Below are positions 23,108 through 33,904 of a DNA stretch of 64,000 nucleotides, in pieces. The translations under genes and the position numbers were made by a program. The notes beneath the pieces are model-generated. The model saw nothing but the letters and a program-made list of their open reading frames with translations, searched no databases and was not told the origin of the DNA. Source of the DNA: Neurospora tetraspora (Eukaryota; Ascomycota; Sordariomycetes; Sordariales; Sordariaceae); assembly GCF_033439725.1 (NCBI RefSeq), contig NW_026944384.1, forward strand, positions 2,356,001 to 2,420,000, written 5' to 3'. The stretch's first letter is position 1; every line of letters starts with the position of its first letter.

Positions 23108-23745
23108 ATGGCAAAGCACACCGTCAGTATGTACTACTAACAATGGTGTTGCCACGCTTGCAGGAATTGTTTGACTGACCCCAACAGAGGTCGGAATTTC
23201 CGGCAAATATGGCACCCGGTAAGGCCATGATAAGCTTCCTAATTTGAATAACTTTCTTCATTGCTCCCTTCTCCAGAGGAAGATGAGCTGAGAGTTGTTC
23301 CAGATACAGCTCCTCCCTGAGAAAGCAGTGCAAGCGAGTTGAGATCGGTCAGCACGCTCGCTATCCTTGGTTTGTGCCCCCATTCTCCCTCCATCTCGTC
23401 GATGAGGCTGCTCTCTCTCTGGTCCAGCGGGGATTCTGTTTTACTCGGCGGAAGAGATTGCTGACTTTCAACCCTCCACCACAGCACTTTCTGCGACAGA
23501 AACACCGCCAAGCGAGTTGCTTTTGGCATCTGGAAGTGCCACGGCCAAGGGTGTGTTAAAGTTTTGAGCGGCGGCGCTTACCTGCTCGCGTAAGTTATCC
23601 ACTTGTCCGTTCAAGACTGCACGACAGCCTGTTCAGCTATTAGCCAACTCTAATATTCATAAACAGTACGCCTGCCGCCGTCACTGCCAGATCGACGCTT
23701 CGACGTCTGCGCGACATCGCGTCTGTCCAGACAGGCCGAGCTTAG
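23108..23745 (+). CDS. Divergent paralogue of 60S ribosomal protein eL43 (L37a), five exons
   Basis: Exons 23108..23126, 23188..23218, 23304..23369, 23485..23589 and 23667..23745 give 99 aa. Each exon alone is too short to stand out; joined, they read MAKHTVKVGISGKYGTRYSS, then SLRKQCKRVEIGQHARYP, a zinc ribbon, SGGAYLLATPAA and ARSTLRRLRDIA. This is the eL43 pattern from end to end, including the GGAY...TPAA...RSTLRRLR core. Zinc ligands Cys39, Cys42 and Cys57 are in the usual places, but the fourth (Cys62) follows a four-residue gap (C-HGQG-C) where the family normally has two. Other differences are YSSS in place of YGAS, and a longer C-terminus (SVQTGRA). Introns use GTATGT, GTAAGG, GTTTGT and GTAAGT donors. 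Codon choice is not strongly C-ending, unlike the S29 and EF-Tu genes here, so it is probably not a highly expressed core ribosomal gene. A specialised ribosomal paralogue is the best guess. Confidence 0.85.
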
Positions 23746-25540
23746 AGCCGCACAAGCATGTTGCAGACTCGTCCCCTTGTTGTCGCCCATACTCCCCTTG
23801 ATGGAAGTTGCGGGCCGGGCGCAAAGTATTTGTTGTCTTGTTGAGTAGACATCTATTTCGGGACCAAGTTGTCGAGGAAATCTGATGTGCGTTCGCCCTA
23901 GTTTTAGTCAAGCTCTCTTGTTCATCCTCGCAACGCGGCGATCATTCAGCATATGGAGTCGGACAGGACGCCCATCCCAAGCGCTTGCAGCATACCAGGG
24001 TGACTCGGCAAGCCATATTGTTTTTGTTAAGCGGGAGTTGTACGACGCTCCGACAGCTCATTCGATACCTGGATCGCGAATTGTTGAAGGCGAAGAGACC
24101 GAGTGAGCGTCGAGGAGCCCGAATCTTGAGGATGCAAATAAGCCTAATCGGAACTGCATGGTTCCTGGTTTCTTGGCAGGAGAACGTTCGACACCATCCC
24201 GACAGTGCCGATGGAGCTATTCCGACAACGGTATGGACAAAAACTCAAGACTGACCGGGCCAGAGTCCAGACTGACGGTGTGACAGTTCTCCTTGTGGTC
24301 ACCGCAAATTGTCGGTAGTTTTAGGTACGGGCAGACGGGATATAAAAGCGCAACAAAGCCTTTGTGTGTTTCACAGCTCGTTCCGCCGCACCCACGTTGA
24401 AAGGTTTCGGAATGCCATGTGATTGTTGATGGGTTGAAGAATCACTGCACCACCGAAGAAAGACGCCGCGTGTACGAGTGCGGCACAGCCGCCCTGCCAC
24501 AGTGGCGTCGCCCAAAGAAGCGGGTCAGTTGAAGAGATGGGATATTTGATTGGACAACAGCTTGCAATCTCCCCACACCTTGATGTCATGCAGGACTCCA
24601 CTCAATGGACCTTTTGGAGGTTGATCTGCGGCCGGTAGTCGACGGCTCGTCATTCAGCGGTGCATCCAGGGCGGACACTTTGTGATCGGCCGTCCACCGT
24701 CAAATTAGCGAGCTCCGGATTTTTTTCAGGGGCAAAGAAGTGTTCTGAACAGCTTCAGAGTGGTGGCTTAGACGACTGAATGGCAAGAATAGCAAGGAAA
24801 TAACTCAATTGACCCGCAAGATAGCTGTTCTTGCAGAGCTGAGGCTGTCATGTGTCGAACATCAACTTGGAAGTGTTGTTGCTCGCTCGCCCGGAACATC
24901 GCACAACAGAGTTCGAGGCCTCGTGTCACCTCCAAGGTTCTTTACGTACCTTTTATCTAATCTATCCTTATATTTTAGGTAACTTCCCGAACCTCCCGTT
25001 GTAGAAAGATCACCTCTCGTTGGTGTAGCTTCTGAAGCTTTGAATTATAAACTCTTTGTCTGGTCGCATTCAGCAATTCTAAACCGGGCACTTCTTGAAG
25101 TTTCCAACTGATCATTCCCCCTTTCACCGGTCACGTAATAACCGCTGCAAAAAAGAGTGCCACCTGCAACATCCCCTCCACTCCTGAGATCCATCCGAAC
25201 TCGAAGTCGGTGGCCTCCAGCCCCTTGGCTTTAACACGAGACCCCTGATCCCTTCTGCCTAGCTGCCTTCTCTTCAACCGCCCAAGGAACTGACCCACCA
25301 GTTCCACGACAGTCCCACACCGCAGATTGCGATACCCCAGAGAAATAAACAGGACGAGGGAGCATTCCCAAACCTTACTTCAACAGCATCTTCGACTTCT
25401 ACACAAAACCAAACCATATCATACATATTACCACCTTCATCCCCGAACACGACCGGCTCCCGCCTCCCCCCCCTCGACCAAGTGAAACCTAGCGGAAGCG
25501 AGCAGTCAACCGAAAACACACTTCATATCATCCAGATATC
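23746..25540. other. About 1.8 kb without a supported gene; TATA-like site at 24341
   Basis: This lies between the eL43 paralogue and the MARVEL gene, both on +. A TATA-like TATAAAAG occurs at 24341-24348, too far from the MARVEL start (1.2 kb) to be its obvious promoter unless the leader is long or spliced. The last 250 bases before 25541 are C/T- and C/A-rich, typical of a leader. No exon was recognised. Confidence 0.35.
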
Positions 25541-26489
25541 ATGGGCGCAAAGACGGGCCTCTTCCTCCGGGGCCTGCAGGGCACCATCCGCGGCATTCAG
25601 TTCGGCTCTGCCGCCACGGTGCTGGCCCTGACCTCTTACTTCTTGGCCACCATGGCCAACCACGGCCTCGCCATTGACGTCCACCTGCGCGCCGTCGAGG
25701 GTATCTCGGGCGGTATCACCGCATACACCCTGATCACCATCTTGCTACTATGCTGCATCCCCGGCCAGCCGTTCTTCTCCTTCATCATGATGGTGGTTGA
25801 CGTCTGCTGCGCCGGTGCCCTCATCTACGTCGCTATCCGCAACAAGAACGGCGCCAGCACGTGTGTGGGCATTGTCGATACCCCTTACGGCAAGGGCAAC
25901 GCCGACACCAACGTTGTCGATAACGGCCATGGCGGCTTCACTATCCTTCCTAGCTTGCACCATGCTTGCAAGATGGAGACGGCTTGCTTGGCGGTGTCGA
26001 TTATCGGATGGTTAGTTATTCATTTCTCCTCCTTATACCTCGCCATTTTTTTTCTCATAAAAACAAATACTAACCCTCTACCCCCATAGCGTCTTCTTCA
26101 TCCTCTCCCCCTTCATGGAAGTCGTTCTCGTCCGCCACCGCAAAAAGGAGCAGCGCTACGGCCCCTCGCCCGCCAACGACTACACCTCCGGCTCGGGTCG
26201 CAAGCCGGGTTTCTTCGCCAGCCTGCGCGGCAAGGGTAGCGGCCACCCCGACGCCGACCTGATGAACAACAAGCTGCCCGAGCACGCCAGCCCTTCGGAC
26301 ATTCGTGATAGTTACACGACGGAGCAGACCCGTGTGGGCGGTGTCGGTAGCTATAACCCGTACAACGAGACGCAGGTCGGCCAGCAGCAGCCGTATAGCC
26401 CACCCCATGCTGGTAACAACTATAACAAGTATGATATGAGCTTTGGTCAGCAGCAGCAGGATATTGCTATGGGGCAGTATCATAAATAG
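25541..26489 (+). CDS. MARVEL-type four-helix membrane protein
   Basis: Exons 25541..26010 and 26090..26489 give 289 aa. The intron splits a Cys codon within the last membrane helix (IIGC-VFFILSPFMEVV). Four hydrophobic segments are visible at about residues 19-38, 47-68, 72-95 and 146-172, with a hydrophilic loop holding four or so Cys and Asp/Asn residues before the last. The fourth helix is followed by RHRKKEQRYG and a long cytosolic tail rich in Ser, Gly, Asn, Tyr and Gln (QQQPYSPPHAG, FGQQQQDIAM). This is the fungal MARVEL-like arrangement seen in plasma-membrane proteins. No enzymatic motif is present and I cannot assign a specific role; membrane-domain organisation is inferred from the fold only. 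Confidence 0.8.
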
Positions 26490-27382
26490 TGGCGATCATG
26501 TTTATGACCGGAGATAAGGGAAGGGGCCTTTTTTTTTTCTGAATGAAAAGAAGTTCTGGGCTCTACTTGGAAGAGGATGAGCTGGATAAGAAAGATACCC
26601 TGATGGAGTGGAAAGGAAGATGGATTATAGCAACAACAGAACAGGTCTCACGACTTCGACTGAAACGGAGCCAGCCGGACAGGATATATCCGGAAGCAAC
26701 AATGGGACAGACGGGAGACAAACCCACCCCACGGCAACAACTCCACGGCTGGTCCGATGCGGAAATAATCATCCGGCGTTGTTGGAATATACAAAGCCAT
26801 GTATCAGAAATCACGTCACACCGATTTGAAGAAGGAAGGGTTGAGATAAAGAGGATTCACGTACACAGGAAACCACAGGAACCAAGATACCCCCCGGACA
26901 TAGGTATAGAGCAGGTCTTGATTGGTACAAACCAGCTAGAGGGTCACTGTGCATATTTCTAGACCCAGATAACTACTACCAGATAACCCGCGTAATATTA
27001 ATTGATGATGAGGACTCAAAACTAGCTTCCTCGCTAATCGTGTTTGTGTTTTTTTTTCTTTCCGCTTTACGTGACATCGTTGGAGTCTTATTCATTCGGG
27101 ACTCAACTCTCATATTTGTTCCCGTGATCAAAATAATCAATATGAAGACCGGGAGATACACTTCATTCTAGATCGTCCGAGATGTTGTACCTTTAACCAT
27201 CACATAACAAACGAGACATCCAAATACTCCATTCCCAAACAACCCACCAACAAACGCCTGATAACATACATGACTATCCGCAAACTCCACATTTCCATCC
27301 ATACATTTTGAGTTTCCACATTTCCCGGTGTTCTTGTTCAATCATTTGCTCGTGTTCATTCCAGTTTCGTTCCCGCCTACCT
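26490..27382. other. Convergent 3' regions
   Basis: 3' flanks of the MARVEL gene (+) and the secreted-protein gene (-). A T run follows the MARVEL stop by about 40 bases. ORFs here are short and unrecognised. Confidence 0.4.
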
Positions 27383-28703
27383 CTATTCCTCATCCTCCAC
27401 CTCCTCATCATCAACCGTCTCAACAAAAGTCATTGTGACACCCTCATTGCTAGTATCAACGTTCAAGTTCACAGCGTCGATAGTATCCCGCTTCGATTCA
27501 GTGGCGGTGGTGGTATCGCGTTTGGCGAACTTGATGGGTACGTTGGCGATGTGAGAGTGAACGACCTCACGGGCTGCGAGCTCGGGGTTGTTTTGGAGGG
27601 CTGTGAAAAGAGATGTGTTAAACTTGGAAACTGAGAAAAGGCAATGGAAGCGGGCGGGTAATGTGACTTACAAGCAGGAATACCCCTCCGGACATACATA
27701 GTCGTCACCTTTGTCCTGCGTCTCGGGGCGGTAGAGGTAGGTTCGTCGGCGTCGCGCTTCTTCTTCCCGGCAGCAGCAGCAGGTCCTGCGTTCACACACA
27801 TGAGCTTTTAGCAAATTTTGACTTTACACCTTTTGACATCGAGCTCCATAACCACGAGCGAGTGAGTGACAAAACACTTACGACCAGTACTAGCATTATT
27901 ATCCACAATAATGCCCACCCCCGATCCCTCACCACCAGTACCCAGCTGGACCTTGGGGCCCTTGGTCAAGGCAGCCTCCGAGAACTTGAGCGCCCTATCA
28001 AAGCCGGAAAGATCTCTCTTCGCCTTGTCTAGAGGTGCCGTTTCTGTTTCTGTATCATCATCCATGTCCATGTCCAGATCGTCGCACGGCTCTTCTTCAG
28101 TGCGTGGGGCGATCGACTTCTTGCCCATGCCTTGGAGGCCCGAGATGGACTGGGCCTTTACAACAGGGGACGACGTCTTATCATCAGCTTAGAACTCTTT
28201 GACTAGTCACAGGGGTAAGGTAAGGTAAGGTACTCACTTGTTGAGCAAGAGTGGGGTCAATCTTGGGAGCATTGCTGTTGTCGACCGCCGCCGGGCTGCC
28301 AGCTCCTCCGGGTGTGGTGGGTATGATCACCGGCGAAGAAGGCGCAACGGTGGGAGCAGCAGCAGCAGCAGCAGCAGGAGGAGGGACGGCGGCAGCCTGA
28401 ACTGTCTTCTTTTCATCGGCCGCGGGAGCGGGAGCCACAGCGGCTTTGGTGGCAGCACCTGCGGCAGCGTTAACCGCAGCGCCTTCAAGTGCGTTCATCA
28501 GTGTTGAGACGTCCTGTTTACCTCCGAAGCTTATTTCACCATCACCTGTTTCCCGTGTTAGTAACCGAGTATGTAAAGCACGGAAACAAAAATTAGGGCA
28601 GTGACTTACCGACTACCAAGGCGGGCGAGTACGCCCCCAAGTTGATGTTAAGTGGAAGAGCGGCAGCCAGGCCGGCGAATGCGATGAAACGGTAATTGAC
28701 CAT
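27383..28703 (-). CDS. Secreted hypothetical protein with kexin-type processing sites
   Basis: Minus-strand exons 28703..28610, 28545..28238, 28155..27882, 27785..27672 and 27600..27383 give 335 aa. All five junctions keep the frame. The N-terminus (MVNYRFIAFAGLAAALP) looks like a signal peptide. It is followed by GDGEISFGGKQDVSTLM, an Ala/Pro-rich stretch with an alanine run coded by GCT/GCA repeats, an acidic patch (DDLDMDMDDDTETE) and a very acidic C-terminus. Dibasic sites followed by Asp occur four times: KAKR-D, KKKR-D, FAKR-D and ESKR-D, plus PRRRT. These are the type cleaved by the Golgi protease kexin (KEX2). I do not recognise the family. It could be a precursor of secreted peptides or a cell-wall protein; the repeat units between cuts are not similar to each other. 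Confidence 0.72.
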
Positions 28704-30318
28704 TTTGAAAGATGGAGGAAGACCACCAGGGACTTGCTTTGAAAACTCGGTAGTGAAAAAAAAGTATTAAGATGATAAAAAGAATATGCGACCAGCGACT
28801 ACGACCAGCGTATGAGAATGAGAATACCGAGTGAAGATGAAGGAAGAAACTGGAAGGCCGAGCGTTGCTGATGGATGATGAGACAGAAAGGCAGCTGAGA
28901 AGGTGTTTACGAGTGATCTTTATAGATAACTCACGACAATGACGAAGGAGTAGGACGAGTTCCTGTTCACCTCATCCTCATCATTGCCGTAACTCGATCT
29001 AGAAGCGCTATCATTTCGAGTGACAGGAGACTACGACACAGCTCTGTGAAACGCCAAGTCAGACTGATCACCTACAACTGAAGGATAACTAACTAGCCGT
29101 GAGTGGTATCTTGAACGCTGAAAAGCTCCTGTAAGGGGGTAACAAATACCGGCATGGGGTATAAGGGCGGCTGACTGTTCGTGGAGGCGAATGGTCGACG
29201 AGAAAGGCAAGGCGAGGAAAGTCTAAGGGGAATAAAGATGCCAAGACGATGCAGTACCGGAGGAGTTGAGACGATCTCAGGGGAGAGGTCCCGGAGAGCG
29301 ATCGTATGTATCGTCGAATTCCAGTATGGCGGAGGATAGTATAATCGTTTAGCTCGGTATAGCGACCGGGTCTGCCATATGTGAGACCTGCCAAGAAGTT
29401 CCGAGCGACATTGAGATGTTCGAAGATAAGGTTCGAGGCGCTTTGCAGCATCTAGACCACGGAGTACAGGCTCCTGGCGATGCTACCGACCCCGAAGTCT
29501 GTTTAGGAGATCCGAGGGTTGCAACGTAGAGAAACCTGGGGGCAGGGGTCGCAATGCTACCTGGGATCTGTAACAGAATCTAGCCCGTGCCCCTGATGGT
29601 CAACACGGACCGAGACTCTCTGTCACAACAGGCGGCAATGTAAAACACCAACCACAGTGACTTGGTGTACCAAAGGAGACATCGTGGCTCATGCAAGCGA
29701 AGCACACCTTGGACACGAGATTCCGGGCTCGATGCTGATTGATTGATGCTGGCAAGGAGAAGATCAGATTAGCCGTCGATATGAGAGCCATTGTACAGTC
29801 CAATACTGGTTTCTTTGTTAGCTCGAGACCTCTGGTCAACTTTCCTAGGCGTTTATATATCTAATTGATCCGTTTCGTTCCATACCCAAAGCGTGATCTT
29901 ACCTTGCATATGCTATTTTGGAAATTTGATATGCCATATTGAATCTTGTTGATGCCTTTCCGACCCGAACCTAGCCATTCATTTTATCTCTTTGTAAGGT
30001 TTGGGACAATTCGGGATAGATCCCGTCCGGGATACTAGGAGTACCAAGCTAACAAACAAACCAGCATTAGATTGTATTGTCATGAAGACTGGCGTCTGAG
30101 TCGCCAGCTTGAGCGCGTTTGAACTTTGAACACACAATCAGATGGGGGTACTCTCATACGGGACAAAGAGACACCATATCGACTCCGATCAAGATGACTG
30201 TTCCATATAATCTTTCCCTTCAGAAAACTCAGCACCATCGCAGATTGCTCTGATGTCTGCCGGGTTCGAATTGAAGGTCATAGGAGCTGAGCCGTGCAGA
30301 GCTTTTCCATTCCCTCGG

Positions 30319-30325
30319 TATAAAG
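30319..30325 (+). promoter_or_regulatory. TATA-like box
   Basis: TATAAAG lies about 85 bp ahead of the ATG at 30410. This spacing would suit a core promoter for the small ORF there. A single AT-rich heptamer can occur by chance. Confidence 0.25.
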
Positions 30326-30409
30326 CTCGGACGAGATATGTTGCGATGTAAATTCAGCTGGCTATATACGCCGTAGCCTCAGGGATCTCGTCACTACCAG
30401 ACCCAAGCA

Positions 30410-30802
30410 ATGTCCACCGGCGTTTGGACTTGTTGCTCGTTCTTCTCCAACTTTGGCCCAGCTCTTCCAAGGAATCCACTCGACCGCACAGATCTTGATA
30501 AACACGTGAAAGACGATATTCATCAGTTTCCCCATACTTATGGCAAAAGTGCTCGAAGTTATCTCGTTCTAGTGGCCATGAGCCGGCCAGTGTCCAAGTG
30601 TCTCAGGGTTATGGGTTTTTTTTCAGGCACTTGTGAGATGTTTCCCAGGATGCTCGGCTTTTTGCGCACTGAAAAATGTTTGAAGGAAAGCCATGATGTG
30701 ATATCCTACTTAGGTATCTTTCGTGAACAGGCTCTGGAGGAACATAAGCAAACCAAGACGGAAGGCATGAAGTTCGCTCAAAGGGACAATAGGTTCGGTT
30801 GA
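30410..30802 (+). CDS. Possible small hypothetical protein, 130 aa
   Basis: Open frame beginning MSTGVWTCCSFFSNFG and ending QRDNRFG. Support is limited to a TATA-like box about 85 bp upstream, a reasonable ATG context (AAGCAATGT) and a lack of competing long frames. The sequence has scattered Cys and Lys residues, no signal peptide and no motif I recognise. It may be a chance ORF. Confidence 0.2.
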   Translation: MSTGVWTCCSFFSNFGPALPRNPLDRTDLDKHVKDDIHQFPHTYGKSARSYLVLVAMSRPVSKCLRVMGFFSGTCEMFPRMLGFLRTEKCLKESHDVISYLGIFREQALEEHKQTKTEGMKFAQRDNRFG

Positions 30803-31386
30803 TGCTGGGGAAGCTGTACCCGCCGTGTTAGTAAAATGTCTCCACTCTCCACTTTGATGCTATCACCAAACCGTAAAGGTGCGCAGCCGCCTGAGCTCAA
30901 GGAGATGAGCGAAAAAGAGACGTGAGGGTGCTCGATGCAGAGGAAAGGAAGAGATATACGACGGTGGCAAAGCTTATAATACTTTCAGCGGGGAAGAGTG
31001 CCGTGCCATGAGAGCACGTCGGTAAACACTTGAAGTTGTGAATGGAGACCAACATGTGCCGCTCTGATGGATGAACTGAAGTTCGGACTGGAACGGGAAA
31101 CAGTTCACCCCATCTCGATCTCGGCGGGGAGCGCGGCGTGCACGGTTCGCACAGCACTTTGTGCGCTCCAAAAATGCCCCGCACGATAGGGAAAAGTAGG
31201 TCTTGGCATGGCAATGGGCCCATGCGCGACAGGTCCAAAATTTTGGATCGAGCGCCAAATATTTTCCCCAGGTCGAAGGTTTCCTATCCAGCACTCCTCG
31301 TATCGTCTGAGGTCTTGTTGGCTCGCTCTCCTTTCAACTCCTCCGCTCATTCCTTGTGTGTGTTTTTGCGGATACCCTCAGTCAAC

Positions 31387-32772
31387 ATGTCGATTCTCAG
31401 GACGATCGCCCCCTTCATGAGGGCGGCCCGGGCCGGTGCCAGCACTAACCCCCTCATGACCATGAGGTCTCCCATCCTCAACTTCAACCGCTCCTACGCC
31501 GCCGTCTTCCAGCGTACCAAGCCTCACGTCAACATTGGTACCATTGGTCACGTCGATCACGGCAAGGTACATATAGATATATCTTCCCTAGATCTTCCCT
31601 AGAAAAGGACTGACATATATACCTCCCCCTCCGCGTAGACTACCCTCTCTGCTGCCATCACCAAGCGCCAGTCCGACAAGGGCCTCGCCAACTTCCTCGA
31701 CTATGGCTCCATTGACAAGGCCCCCGAGGAGCGCAAGCGTGGTATCACCATCTCCACTGCCCACATCGAGTACTCGACCGACAACCGCCACTACTCCCAC
31801 GTCGACTGCCCTGGTCACGCCGATTACATCAAGAACATGATCACTGGTGCCGCCTCCATGGATGGTGCTATCATTGTCGTCGCCGCTTCCGATGGTCAGA
31901 TGCCCCAGACCCGTGAGCACTTGCTCCTCGCCCGTCAGGTCGGTATCCAGCGCATTGTCGTCTTCGTCAACAAGGTCGATGCCATTGACGACCCCGAGAT
32001 GTTGGAGCTCGTCGAGATGGAAATGCGTGAGCTCCTCTCCAGCTACGGCTTCGACGGTGATGAGACCCCCGTCATCATGGGTTCCGCCCTCTGCGCCCTC
32101 GAGGGCAAGCGCCCCGAAATCGGTGTTGAGAAGATCGATGCCCTCATGCAGGCCGTCGACGACTGGATCCCTACCCCCGAGCGTGACCTCGACAAGCCTT
32201 TCCTCATGTCCGTTGAGGATGTCTTCTCCATCGCCGGCCGTGGTACCGTCGCCTCTGGCCGTGTCGAGCGTGGTACCCTCAAGCGCGACCAGGAAGTCGA
32301 GATTGTCGGCAAGGGCACCGAGATCATCAAGACCAAGGTCACCGATATCGAGACCTTCAAGAAGTCCTGCGAGGAGTCCCGCGCCGGTGACAACTCCGGT
32401 CTCCTCCTCCGTGGTATCCGCCGTGAGGACATCAAGCGCGGCATGGTCGTCGTCGCCCCCGGCTCCGTCAAGGCCCACACCAAGTTCCTCGTCTCCCTCT
32501 ACGTCCTCTCCAAGGAGGAAGGTGGTCGCCACACCGGCTTCCAGGCCAACTACCGCCCCCAGATGTTCATCCGCTCCGCCGACGAGTCCGTCTCGCTCAC
32601 CTTCCCCGAGGGTACCGAGGATGCCGACTCCAAGATCGTCCAGCCCGGTGACAACTGCGAGTTGGTTGCCACTCTCTGCCACCCCATTGCCGTCGAGGCC
32701 GGTCAGCGTATCACCGTCCGTGAGGGTGGCCGCACCGTCGCCACTGGTATCATTACCCGCATCATGGAATAA
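31387..32772 (+). CDS. tuf1: Mitochondrial translation elongation factor Tu
   Basis: Exons 31387..31566 and 31639..32772 give 437 aa. The intron separates the Lys and Thr codons of the P-loop GHVDHGK-T (residues 54-61). About 40 N-terminal residues, rich in Arg, Ser and Ala, form a mitochondrial targeting sequence. GTPase motifs follow: the switch region with [24 protein letters not shown] (G3), NKVD (G4) and GSALCALEG (G5). Domains II and III are complete ([49 protein letters not shown]). The protein delivers aminoacyl-tRNA to the mitochondrial ribosome as a GTP complex. Codon use is strongly C-ending, as expected for a highly expressed gene. This bias also creates a long empty reading frame on the opposite strand. 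Confidence 0.97.
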
Positions 32773-33904
32773 GCTATCAACTACTCACGATGAGATGTTG
32801 AGGTTGTAACAAGCTATGTAATGATATCTAACACCGAGCCGAGCCTAGACGAGCCCCGGTGAGGTAGTAAAACACACACACACACATATACAAGGAAAAA
32901 AGGGACCGCGAGCCGCCAAAAGAAGCGGGTTTGTTGTCAGGAGTTCAAAGAGAAATATACCTACAGTGTACGATGTAAAGCAATGAATGTTTATGGATCT
33001 GAAATGCCTTTTTCCTGGGGAGCCTGCCATGTTTTTTGTACAAAGAGTGTTTTGGGCTCTAGTGATGATCTCTCCCCTCATATTCTTCTCATATTGTCTT
33101 GTTAATCTTGTAGTATAGATGGTTCAAAAGGCAATGATAGAAGCTAGAAGGCATTAAGTCAATGTTCATTTCCTCGTGTGCCTGTGACCAAGTTGAATGA
33201 TGATAGATGCTTGTTGAGACTTGCGAGCCGACTGGTTCAATGGCCACGCGCTTGCTATGCTCCCCAGACCACCATTGGTCATCAAGGTTCGCACAAGTTG
33301 TTCACCGACACTAGGCGCGAAACATACAAAGTTCACAGATCACGGCTTCAGAGAGATATGAGAACGAGACAGAATGCTGGTTGACCAAAGAATCACGCGG
33401 GTCTATTGATCGCTCGATGGGAGAGAAACAGACAAAGTCTAACCTCTGCTGTTCCTCAGTCCGCCGCCCTGTTCCTCTTTTGCTTGTGCTAACTCCGCAG
33501 GCCCCAAAACCCGAATCCCGAAAGAAAACCAAGCAAGCAAAAAACTCCAGGGGATGTGATGATGAACAAAAGCATTGCTGCTCCGTCCGTTTTCGTAAAA
33601 GTGTCGTCGTGTCGTCTCGGGTTGTTGTTTGTCATGAATCAAGGCTGAACCCCCATTTTTCCGTTATGTCGTTGTTCCCTAATCCACCCGTGTCGAGATT
33701 TCCGTCGTCGGCATGTCGTCTAATATGATATAGGGACACACGTTGCGCGCGCGAGACAAGTTGGTTCGGCTGGACATTTTTTGCATTTCCCGTAGATGAC
33801 GAAACGATTTGGAACTCGGCTGTGATGATGTTGTGACCCTTTGTGTCCTCCCCTCATCATCGTCCTCCACCAAAACCTCCCATCATGTCAAGAAAGGGGG
33901 GAAT
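32773..33904. other. Convergent 3' regions
   Basis: 3' flanks of EF-Tu (+) and S29 (-), with an ACACAC run at 32873-32884. ORFs here are short and unrecognised. Confidence 0.4.

Larger units (their letters stand above)
28704..31386. other. About 2.7 kb, mostly without a supported gene
   Basis: Divergent upstream DNA of the secreted protein (-) and EF-Tu (+). Apart from a possible small gene at 30410-30802, entered separately, nothing coding was recognised. Minus-strand ORFs at 30.9-31.35 kb overlap the EF-Tu leader and look random. Confidence 0.35.

Noticed and set aside
31588-32682. 364-codon open frame on the minus strand
   Set aside because: It lies opposite the EF-Tu coding exon. The Gly/Val/Leu/Asp-rich product is the usual mirror of strongly C-ending codons and has no family motif.
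31847-32809. 320-codon Ser/Pro-rich frame on the plus strand
   Set aside because: It is a frame-shifted reading of EF-Tu produced by the same codon bias.
32873-32884. Short CA run considered as part of a CRISPR or regulatory repeat
   Set aside because: A simple dinucleotide microsatellite only; there are no spaced repeats of CRISPR type anywhere in the window.
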